Shown: positions 57,311 through 64,000 of the stretch, piece by piece | Numbering within the stretch: the stretch's first letter is position 1 | How the letters are laid out: each line of letters opens with the position of its first letter | NCBI RefSeq assembly: GCF_900102015.1 | Contig: NZ_FNAT01000008.1 | Coordinates: 1-64,000 of the forward strand | DNA from: Limimaricola pyoseonensis | GTDB taxonomy: Bacteria; Pseudomonadota; Alphaproteobacteria; Rhodobacterales; Rhodobacteraceae | Direction of reading: 5' to 3' | Length of the DNA: 64,000 bases | Program-made: the position numbers and the translations under genes | The notes under the pieces: model-generated | Told to the model about the DNA's origin: nothing | Database searches by the model: none | What the model saw: only the letters and a program-made list of their open reading frames with translations

Positions 57311-59509
57311 TCAGCCGCGGCGCTTGGGCCGGGTCTCGCCGCCGCGGGCGGCGGGCTTGCCCGGCGGGGTGAAGCGGCGCGAGGTGTCGGCGGCGCCGCG
57401 CGGGCCGGCCGGCTTGTCGCCGCGGCCGGGCTTGCCGAAGGGCTTGTCGCCGCGCGGCTTGTCGCCGGGTTTGCCGAAGGGCTTGCCGCCGGGCTTGTCG
57501 CCCGACTTGCCGTAGGGCTTGTCGCCCGGCTTGCCGAAGGGTTTGCCACCGGGCTTGCCGCCCGGCTTGCCGAAGCCCTTGCCCGCGGGCTTGCCCGGCC
57601 GTTCGGAGACCGCGCCGTCGCGGCGCTTGTCGAACGGCTTGTCGCGGGATTTGTCACGCGGCTTGTCGTAGGGCTTGTCGAAGCTCTTGCCCGCGCGCGG
57701 CTTGCGCGGCTTCTTCGCCTCGTCGAAGGCGGGCTTCGGCGCGGGCTTCGGGGCCTCGGGGGCCGGGTCGGGCCGGCGCTCGGGCGCCTCGGCGGGGCGG
57801 GTCTCGGCGCCCGCTTCGCGGCTTTCGGCGCGCGCGGGCTTCGGGCCCTGGCCGCGATGCGGCTTGGCCGGACGGTCGGGGCGATCGGGCCGCGGCGCGC
57901 GTTCGGGCCGCTCGCGCCGCTCGGGGCGCGGCAGGTCGGGGGCGGCGTCGAGGCGGGTCAGCTGCAGCCCCTCCTCGGGCGAGAGGTCCGGCCCCAGCGC
58001 CGCGAGGAAGCCCGGCAGCGCCGCGTCGGCGATCTCGACGAAGCTCTCGTTCTGCTGGATGCGGATCGCGCCGATCGCGTCCTTGGAGATGTCGCCGGCG
58101 CGGCACAGCAGCGGCAGCAGCCAGCGCGGCTCGGCCCGCTGCTCGCGGCCGACCGAGAGCCGGAACCACGTGCCGGGGCCGAACTCGGAGGGCTTGCGCT
58201 TCTGCGGCTTGGCGGCCGGGTCCTGCAGCTCCTCGGGCGCCGAGCGGCGCGAGCGGTAGAGCGCGAGATAGGCGGCGGCGATCTTCTCGGGGCCATGCGT
58301 GGCCAGCAGCGTCTCGGCGAAGGCGCGCGCCTCGGCCGAGGGCTCGGCTTCCCAGACCGGGTCGGCCAGCAGCCGCGCCTCGTCGGCGGCGAGGATCTCC
58401 TCGGCGGTGGGCGGCACGCCCCATTCGGCCTCGAGCTTGGCGAATTTCAGCAGCCGCTGCGCCTTGCCGCGCAGCTTGGGCGAGACGATCAGCGCGCTGG
58501 TGCCCTTGCGGCCGGCGCGGCCGGTGCGGCCCGAGCGGTGCAGCAGCGTCTCGGCGTTCGAGGGCAGCTCGGCATGGATCACCAGCTCGAGCGCCGGCAG
58601 GTCGATGCCGCGCGCCGCGACGTCGGTGGCGACGCAGATCCGGGCGCGGCCGTCGCGCATCGCCTGCAGGGCGTGGCTGCGCTCGTTCTGCGTCAGCTCG
58701 CCCGAGAGCGAGACCACCGAGAAGCCGCGATTGCTCAGCCGCGCGGTCAGGCGGGCGACCATGGCGCGGGTGTTGGCGAAGACGATGGCGTTGGCGGCGT
58801 CGTGCAGGCGCAAGAGGTTGATGATCGCCGATTCCTCGTCGCCATTGGCGACCTGCAGGGCGCGGTACTCGATGTCGGCGTGCTGGCCGCCGGCGGTGGC
58901 GACGGTGACGCGGCGGGCGTCGCGCTGGAATTCCTCGGCCAGCTTGGCGATGGCCGGCGGCACGGTGGCCGAGAAGAGCAGGGTGCGGCGTTCCTCGGGG
59001 CAGGCCGAGAGGATGAACTCGAGGTCCTCGCGGAAGCCGAGATCGAGCATCTCGTCGGCCTCGTCGAGCACGACGGCGCGGATGTCCGACAGATCGATCG
59101 CGTCGCGGCGCACGTAGTCGGCGAGGCGGCCCGGGGTGGCCACGACGATATGCGCGCCGCGCTCGAGCGCGCGGCGCTCCTCGCGGATGTCCATGCCGCC
59201 CACGGCCGAGGCGAGGCGGGCGCCGGCGGCGCGGTAGAGCCAGTCGAGCTCGCGCATCACCTGCATCGCCAGCTCGCGCGTCGGCGCGATCACCAGCGCC
59301 AGCGGCGCGCCGGCGCGCGGCAGCCGGCCGTCCTCTTCGAGCAGGGTCGGGCCGATGGCGAGGCCGAAGCCCACCGTCTTGCCCGAGCCGGTCTGCGCCG
59401 AGACCAGCAGGTCCGCGCCGGCCAGCTCGTCTGCGGTCACCGCCTCCTGCACCGGGGTGAGCGTGTCGTAGCCGCGCGCGTCGAGCGCGTCCCGAAGGGT
59501 CTGGATCAT
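57311..59509 (-). CDS. DEAD-box RNA helicase with DbpA domain and long basic repetitive tail
   Basis: A 732-residue helicase. The core has the Q-motif region TLTPVQ, AQTGSGKT (motif I), APTRELA, the VVLDEADEMLD box, FSATVPP and HRSGRTGRAG. A DbpA-type RNA-binding domain follows near residue 440-510 (GAIRIQQNESFVEIADAALPGFL). The last ~200 residues are basic and repetitive, with many GKPxGKPGDKP units, and probably bind RNA non-specifically or drive condensation at low temperature. ATG 59509 is chosen because upstream residues are not conserved. It is a stand-alone gene. Confidence 0.95.
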   Translation of the reverse strand: MIQTLRDALDARGYDTLTPVQEAVTADELAGADLLVSAQTGSGKTVGFGLAIGPTLLEEDGRLPRAGAPLALVIAPTRELAMQVMRELDWLYRAAGARLASAVGGMDIREERRALERGAHIVVATPGRLADYVRRDAIDLSDIRAVVLDEADEMLDLGFREDLEFILSACPEERRTLLFSATVPPAIAKLAEEFQRDARRVTVATAGGQHADIEYRALQVANGDEESAIINLLRLHDAANAIVFANTRAMVARLTARLSNRGFSVVSLSGELTQNERSHALQAMRDGRARICVATDVAARGIDLPALELVIHAELPSNAETLLHRSGRTGRAGRKGTSALIVSPKLRGKAQRLLKFAKLEAEWGVPPTAEEILAADEARLLADPVWEAEPSAEARAFAETLLATHGPEKIAAAYLALYRSRRSAPEELQDPAAKPQKRKPSEFGPGTWFRLSVGREQRAEPRWLLPLLCRAGDISKDAIGAIRIQQNESFVEIADAALPGFLAALGPDLSPEEGLQLTRLDAAPDLPRPERRERPERAPRPDRPDRPAKPHRGQGPKPARAESREAGAETRPAEAPERRPDPAPEAPKPAPKPAFDEAKKPRKPRAGKSFDKPYDKPRDKSRDKPFDKRRDGAVSERPGKPAGKGFGKPGGKPGGKPFGKPGDKPYGKSGDKPGGKPFGKPGDKPRGDKPFGKPGRGDKPAGPRGAADTSRRFTPPGKPAARGGETRPKRRG

Positions 59510-59740
59510 GTCTGGTAGGGTCCGTTGGTCGTGAGGCGGGCGCATGGGCCCGGGTGGCGGCGGGAGGCCGCGTCAAGCGCCGAGCCATACGCCAAAGGCG
59601 GCGCCGCGTATAGGGCCAATCGCGGGGGTCTGCCCTGCGCTGCGGTCAAATCGGCGCGCGCACCCTTGCGCTCGCCCCGCCGCCGTCCGAGCATGGGCGC
59701 GCCGCGGGAGGGCGGCGCGTGATCGAGGGAGGAGACCGGC

Positions 59741-60910
59741 ATGGCCGAGGCGCAGATCGTGGGCTGGGCGCACAGCGTGTTCGGAAAGAGCGAGGCGCCG
59801 GACACCGTGTCGCTGATGGCCGAGGTGACGGGCCCGGCGCTGGAACATGCCGGGATCGGCGCCGAGGACGTGGACGGCGTCTTCGTCGGCGTCTTCAACA
59901 ACGGCTTTTCCCGGCAGGACTTCCAGGCCTCGCTGGTGGCGATGGGCCATGACGGGCTGCGCCACGCGCCCGCCACCCGCTACGAAAACGCCTGCGCCAC
60001 CGGCTCGGCGGCGCTGAACGGCGCGATGGACTTCATCGCCGCGGGCCGCGGCCGGGTCGCGCTGGTGGTCGGCGCCGAGAAGATGACCGCGACGCCGGGG
60101 CCGGAGGTGGGCGACATCCTCTTGGGCTGCTCGTGGCGCGAGGAGGAGGGCGACACGCCCGGCGGCTTCGCCGGGATCTTCGGGCGGATCGCCCAAGGGT
60201 ATTTCCAGCAATACGGCGACCGCTCCGAGGCGCTGGCCCGGATCGCGGCCAAGAACCACGCCAACGGCGTCGAGAACCCCTATGCGCACATGCGCAAGGA
60301 TCTCGGCTTCGAGGCCTGCAACGCCGTGACCGACCGCAACCCTTATGTCGCCGCGCCGCTGCGGCGCACCGACTGCTCGCTCGTCTCCGACGGCGCGGCG
60401 GCGCTGGTGCTGGCCGATGCCGAGACCGCCGCCACCATGCGCCGCGCCATCGCGGTGCGGGCGCGGGCGCACGTCAACGACATCCTCGCCATGAGCCGGC
60501 GCGACGTGCTGGCCTTCGAGGGGCCGAGGCGCGCCTGGGCCAAGGCGCTGGAGCAGGGCGGCCTCACGCTCGACGACCTGTCCTTCGTCGAGACGCATGA
60601 CTGCTTCACCATCGCGGAGCTTCTGGAATACGAGGCGATGGGCCTCGCGGCCCCCGGGCAGGGCCACCGGGTGATCGAGGAGGGCATCACGCTCAAGGGC
60701 GGGCGGCTGCCGGTGAACCCCTCGGGCGGGCTCAAGTCCAAGGGCCACCCGATCGGCGCGACCGGCGTGTCGATGCACGTGATGGCGGCGATGCAGCTGA
60801 TGGGCGAGGCCGGCGGCATGCAGGTCGAGGGCGCCGAGACGGCGGGCGTCTTCAACATGGGCGGCGCGGCGGTGGCGAGCTATGTCTCGCTGCTCGAGCG
60901 GGCGCATTAG
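59741..60910 (+). CDS. Thiolase-like acyl-CoA acetyltransferase
   Basis: A 389-residue thiolase-fold protein. The nucleophilic Cys is in ENACATGSAAL (near residue 85), with ETHDCFTIAELL and the catalytic-His block GHPIGATGVSMH. The sequence fits the SCP-x/acetyl-CoA acetyltransferase-like branch rather than classical biosynthetic thiolase. A GGGAGGAG site precedes the ATG. Substrate is unknown. It is 66 bases from the gamma-glutamyltransferase gene but there is no evident pathway link. Confidence 0.9.
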   Translation: MAEAQIVGWAHSVFGKSEAPDTVSLMAEVTGPALEHAGIGAEDVDGVFVGVFNNGFSRQDFQASLVAMGHDGLRHAPATRYENACATGSAALNGAMDFIAAGRGRVALVVGAEKMTATPGPEVGDILLGCSWREEEGDTPGGFAGIFGRIAQGYFQQYGDRSEALARIAAKNHANGVENPYAHMRKDLGFEACNAVTDRNPYVAAPLRRTDCSLVSDGAAALVLADAETAATMRRAIAVRARAHVNDILAMSRRDVLAFEGPRRAWAKALEQGGLTLDDLSFVETHDCFTIAELLEYEAMGLAAPGQGHRVIEEGITLKGGRLPVNPSGGLKSKGHPIGATGVSMHVMAAMQLMGEAGGMQVEGAETAGVFNMGGAAVASYVSLLERAH

Positions 60911-60976
60911 CGGCGAGGCTGGACAGCCCCCCTCCGCCTGGTGTTGGCTCGCTGCAACCGAAGGAGGAGGACGAGG

Positions 60977-62761
60977 ATGAGACATTCGCTGACGCCCGTG
61001 CTGCTGCTGGCCGCCTGGCCGGCCGCGGCGCAGCAGGCCGCCGACGCCGTCACCACCGAGGGCACCTCGGCCGGCGAGATCGCCGGCCTGTCGCAGGCCG
61101 CGCAGGCGGCGATGGACGCCAAGCTGGCAGGCCAGCCGGTCGAGGCGCAGGACTGGATGGTCGCCGCCGCCAACCCGCTCGCGGTCGAGGCCGGGGCGGA
61201 GGTGCTGCGCAACGGCGGCTCGGCCGCCGACGCGATGGTCGCGGTGCAGGCGGTGCTGGGCCTGGTGGAGCCGCAATCCTCGGGGCTGGGGGGCGGCGCC
61301 TTCCTCGTCTGGTACGACGCCGAGACCGGCGAGCTGACCACGCTCGACGGGCGCGAGACCGCGCCGCTCGACGCGACGCCGCGGCTGTTCCAGGACGAGA
61401 CGGGCCAGCCGCTCGAGTTCTTCGATGCGGTGGTGGGCGGCCGCTCGGTCGGCACGCCGGGCACGCCGCGGCTTCTGGAGGCCGCGCATGAGCGCTGGGG
61501 CAATGCCGAATGGTCCGGGCTGTTCGACGCCGCGATTTCCCATGCCGAGGAGGGGTTTGCCGTCTCGCCGCGCCTCGCCACGCTGGTGGCCGACGACGCC
61601 GACCGGCTGAAGCGCTTCCCCGACACGGCGGCCTATTTCTTCCCCGAGGGCACGGCCATCACCGAGGGCGACATGCTGCGAAACCCCGACTACGCCGAGG
61701 TGCTGCGCGCCATGGCCGAGGGCGGGGCCGACGCCTTCTACGAGGGCGAGATCGCCGCCGACATCGTCGCGGCGGTGCAGGGCGCCGAGGGCAACCCGGG
61801 CGTGCTGTCGGAGCGCGACTTCGCGATCTACGAGGTGGTCGAGCGCGCGCCGGTCTGCGCGGGCTACCGCGAGTTCGATGTCTGCGGCATGGGCCCGCCC
61901 TCGTCTGGCGCGCTGACGGTCGGGCAGATCCTCGGCATGCTCAACACCTACGACCTCGCCGGGATGGGGGCGATGGACGCCGATGCTTGGCGGCTGATCG
62001 GCGACGCCTCGCGGCTCGCCTTCGCCGACCGCGGCCTCTACATGGCCGACAGCGACTTCGTGCCGATGCCGACCGAGGGGCTGGTCGACCCGACCTACCT
62101 CTCCGAGCGCGCGGCGCTTCTGGCGGGCGACGACGCGCTGCCCGAGGTCTCGGCCGGCACACCGGAATGGCAGCACGCCATGCTTTGGGGGCAGGACCGC
62201 TCGATCGAGTTTCCCTCGACCAGCCACATCTCGATCGTCGATGCCGAGGGCAACGCGCTGTCGATGACCACCACGATCGAGAACGGCTTCGGCTCGCGGC
62301 TCTTCGTGCGCGGCTTCCTTCTGAACAACGAGCTGACCGATTTCAGCTTCGCCACGCATGAGGACGGCCGCCCGATCGCCAACCGGGTGGAGCCGGGCAA
62401 GCGGCCGCGCTCCTCCATGGCGCCGACCATCGTGATGCAGGACGGCGCGCCGGCGCTGGTGGTGGGCAGCCCCGGCGGCAGCCGGATCATCGGCTATGTC
62501 GCGCAGGCCATCGTCAACTGGGCCGACTGGGACATGGACGTGCAGCAGGCGCTGGCCGCGCCGCATCTGGTCAACCGCTTCGGCACCTTCGATCTCGAGG
62601 GCGGCACCGAGGCCGAGAGCCTCGAGGGCCCGCTGGGCGAGCTGGGCTTCGAGACCAACATCCGCGACCTGACCTCGGGGCTGCACGCGATCGAGATCAC
62701 CGCCGAGGGGCTGCTGGGCGGCGCCGATCCGCGCCGCGAGGGCATCGCCTTGGGCGAGTGA
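60977..62761 (+). CDS. ggt: Gamma-glutamyltransferase
   Basis: A 594-residue secreted proenzyme. The signal peptide ends near WPAAAQQA. The N-terminal large-subunit region has AAANPLAVEAGAEVLRNGGSAADAMVA and PQSSGLGGGAFLVWYD. The autocatalytic nucleophile is Thr415 in PSTSHISIVDAEGNALSMT. The small subunit has RPRSSMAPTIV and GSPGGSRIIGY. It cleaves gamma-glutamyl bonds of glutathione or related peptides in the periplasm. AGGAGGAGG provides a strong ribosome site for ATG 60977. Confidence 0.96.
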   Translation: MRHSLTPVLLLAAWPAAAQQAADAVTTEGTSAGEIAGLSQAAQAAMDAKLAGQPVEAQDWMVAAANPLAVEAGAEVLRNGGSAADAMVAVQAVLGLVEPQSSGLGGGAFLVWYDAETGELTTLDGRETAPLDATPRLFQDETGQPLEFFDAVVGGRSVGTPGTPRLLEAAHERWGNAEWSGLFDAAISHAEEGFAVSPRLATLVADDADRLKRFPDTAAYFFPEGTAITEGDMLRNPDYAEVLRAMAEGGADAFYEGEIAADIVAAVQGAEGNPGVLSERDFAIYEVVERAPVCAGYREFDVCGMGPPSSGALTVGQILGMLNTYDLAGMGAMDADAWRLIGDASRLAFADRGLYMADSDFVPMPTEGLVDPTYLSERAALLAGDDALPEVSAGTPEWQHAMLWGQDRSIEFPSTSHISIVDAEGNALSMTTTIENGFGSRLFVRGFLLNNELTDFSFATHEDGRPIANRVEPGKRPRSSMAPTIVMQDGAPALVVGSPGGSRIIGYVAQAIVNWADWDMDVQQALAAPHLVNRFGTFDLEGGTEAESLEGPLGELGFETNIRDLTSGLHAIEITAEGLLGGADPRREGIALGE

Positions 62762-62770
62762 GCGCCCCCG

Positions 62771-62792
62771 CCCGGCCCCCGCGGGGGCCGGG
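62771..62792 (+). terminator. Hairpin after the gamma-glutamyltransferase gene
   Basis: Perfect 10-bp arms CCCGGCCCCC and GGGGGCCGGG with a 2-base loop, 9 bases past the stop. There is no T tract, so termination is uncertain. Confidence 0.4.
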
Positions 62793-62908
62793 CCGACCGC
62801 GCGCCATGGCCGGGCGCGGCCCGCATAGTGAAACCGCGCCCGCCGCCGCTTGCGCGGCGTCGCGGGCGGGTCTAGGCCGAAGGCCGAGAACAGCCAGGAG
62901 GCCGCGCC

Positions 62909-64000
62909 ATGAAGATCACCGCCATCGAAACCTTCATCGTCCCGCCGCGCTGGTGCTTCGTGAAGATCTCCACCGACGAGGGCATCTCGGGCTGGGGCGA
63001 GCCGGTGGTCGAGGGCCGCGCCCACACCGTCGCGGCCGCCGTCGAGGAGCTGTCGGACTACCTGATCGGCAAGGACCCGCAATTCATCGAGGACCACTGG
63101 ACCGTGATGTATCGCGGCGGCTTCTACCGCGGCGGCGCGATCCATCTGAGCGCCATCGCCGGCCTCGACCAGGCGCTGTGGGACATCAAGGGCCGCGCGC
63201 TCGGCGTGCCGGTGCACGCGCTTCTGGGCGGCAAGCTGCGCGACCGCATCCGCGTCTACAGCTGGATCGGCGGCGACCGGCCCGGCGACACCGCCCGCAT
63301 GGCCCGCGACTGCGGCGACCGCGGCTTCACCGCCGTCAAGATGAACGGCACCGAGGAGCTGCAGATCGTCGACAGCCACGCCAAGGTCGACCAGGTGCTG
63401 GAGCGGGTGGCCGCGATCCGCGACGAGATGGGCCCCGATTTCGGCATCGGCATCGACTTCCACGGCCGCGTGCACCGGCCGATGGCCAAAATTTTGGCGC
63501 GCGAGCTGGAGCCGTTCCGCCTGATGTTCATCGAGGAGCCGGTGCTGTCGGAGCACGCCGAGGCGCTCAAGGAGATCGCCAACCACTCGGCGACGCCGAT
63601 CGCGCTTGGCGAGCGGCTCTATTCGCGCTGGGATTTCAAGAAGATCCTGCAGGAAGGCTATGTCGACATCGTCCAGCCCGACCCGAGCCATTCGGGCGGC
63701 ATCACCGAGACCCGCAAGATCGCGGCGATGGCCGAGGCCTACGACGTCGCCGTGGCGCTGCACTGCCCGCTCGGGCCGATCGCGCTGGCCGCGAACCTGC
63801 AGCTCGACGCGGTGTGCTACAACGCCTTCATCCAGGAGCAGTCGCTGGGCATCCACTACAACACCGGCAACGACCTGCTCGACTACATCACCGACCGCTC
63901 GGTGTTCCATTACGAGGACGGTCACGTCGCCATCCCCGACGGCCCCGGCCTCGGCATCGAGGTGAACGAGGAGGCGGTGCGCCGCGCCGCCAAGGAAGGC
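62909..64000 (+). CDS. dgoD: Galactonate dehydratase-like enolase-superfamily enzyme, truncated by the window edge
   Basis: The frame is open from ATG 62909 to the window end, giving about 364 residues. The start KITAIETFIVPPRWCFVKISTDEGISGWGE, GGFYRGGAIHLSAIAGLDQALWDIKG, the metal ligands in IDFHGR, FIEEPV and LGERLYS, and the late LHCPLGPIALAAN match D-galactonate dehydratase of the mandelate-racemase group. It would convert D-galactonate to 2-keto-3-deoxygalactonate. The last residues lie outside the window. Specificity within the family is not certain. Confidence 0.87.
   Translation, partial: MKITAIETFIVPPRWCFVKISTDEGISGWGEPVVEGRAHTVAAAVEELSDYLIGKDPQFIEDHWTVMYRGGFYRGGAIHLSAIAGLDQALWDIKGRALGVPVHALLGGKLRDRIRVYSWIGGDRPGDTARMARDCGDRGFTAVKMNGTEELQIVDSHAKVDQVLERVAAIRDEMGPDFGIGIDFHGRVHRPMAKILARELEPFRLMFIEEPVLSEHAEALKEIANHSATPIALGERLYSRWDFKKILQEGYVDIVQPDPSHSGGITETRKIAAMAEAYDVAVALHCPLGPIALAANLQLDAVCYNAFIQEQSLGIHYNTGNDLLDYITDRSVFHYEDGHVAIPDGPGLGIEVNEEAVRRAAKEG

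Noticed and set aside
59573-63925. A 1450-residue open frame on the minus strand opposite the thiolase, ggt and dgoD genes
   Set aside because: It is a shadow frame of high-GC coding DNA: low-complexity Arg/Gly/Ala/His-rich sequence with no domain, opposite three well-recognised genes.
1-64000. tRNA, rRNA, CRISPR arrays and intact insertion sequences
   Set aside because: Looked for and not seen: no TPsiC-type tRNA arm, no regularly spaced repeat array, no transposase.

Overview
This window is very GC-rich DNA, apart from one poorer island at about 16.8-19.7 kb. Its gene content is that of an alphaproteobacterium of the Rhodobacteraceae/Roseobacteraceae type. Signs of this are a DnaA-like plasmid replication and partition module, a VPLPA-CTERM/exosortase D sorting system, a spike-base protein of the Rhodobacter gene-transfer-agent (GTA) type, and a DUF2793 protein. 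The replication module suggests the DNA is an extrachromosomal element (plasmid or chromid) carrying a large surface-polysaccharide locus. No rRNA, tRNA, CRISPR array or intact transposon was seen.

Layout. 0-7.2 kb: the 5' part of a UDP-sugar epimerase (cut by the window edge), a DUF2793 protein, a lipoprotein polysaccharide exporter, a YdjM-type membrane protein, an LprI-like/peptidoglycan-binding protein, a phosphomannomutase, queF and a DUF2934 protein. 7.2-11.0 kb: parB, parA, an origin-like region and a DnaA-like initiator gene, with four identical 18-bp parS palindromes. 11.1-16.7 kb: metabolic genes (ureidoglycine aminohydrolase-like bicupin, 2-hydroxyacid dehydrogenase, FAH-family hydrolase, small membrane protein, FdhF/YdeP-type molybdoenzyme). 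16.8-19.7 kb: an AT-richer island with a decayed DUF4238-like gene and a two-gene operon of a membrane protein and a HEVGH zinc-protease-like protein. 20.0-23.4 kb: small conserved protein, purU, AI-2E family membrane protein and SDR dehydrogenase.

23.5-54 kb is the polysaccharide locus. ManC and a GDP-mannose 6-dehydrogenase-type enzyme, with the phosphomannomutase at 4.6 kb, would make GDP-mannose and GDP-mannuronate. Three glycosyltransferases, a Wzy-like polymerase, a Wzx-like flippase, a sulfotransferase, an O-acyltransferase and SGNH esterases build and decorate a repeat unit. Two VPLPA-CTERM proteins are the probable substrates of XrtD, which is encoded beside a rhomboid protease. A PEP-CTERM-type export set follows (ATPase, Wzc-like chain-length protein, BY-kinase-like ATPase, initiating sugar transferase, TPR lipoprotein, second export protein, outer-membrane beta-barrel). 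A GTA-like head-spike gene pair is embedded in the locus. A 13-bp inverted repeat, CAACC-N3-GGTTG, recurs upstream of many of these units and may mark a common regulon.

54-64 kb: DUF475/TerC-like membrane protein, a large acyltransferase-3/SGNH protein, a DEAD-box helicase with a long repetitive basic tail, a thiolase-like protein, gamma-glutamyltransferase, and a galactonate-dehydratase-like gene cut by the right edge.
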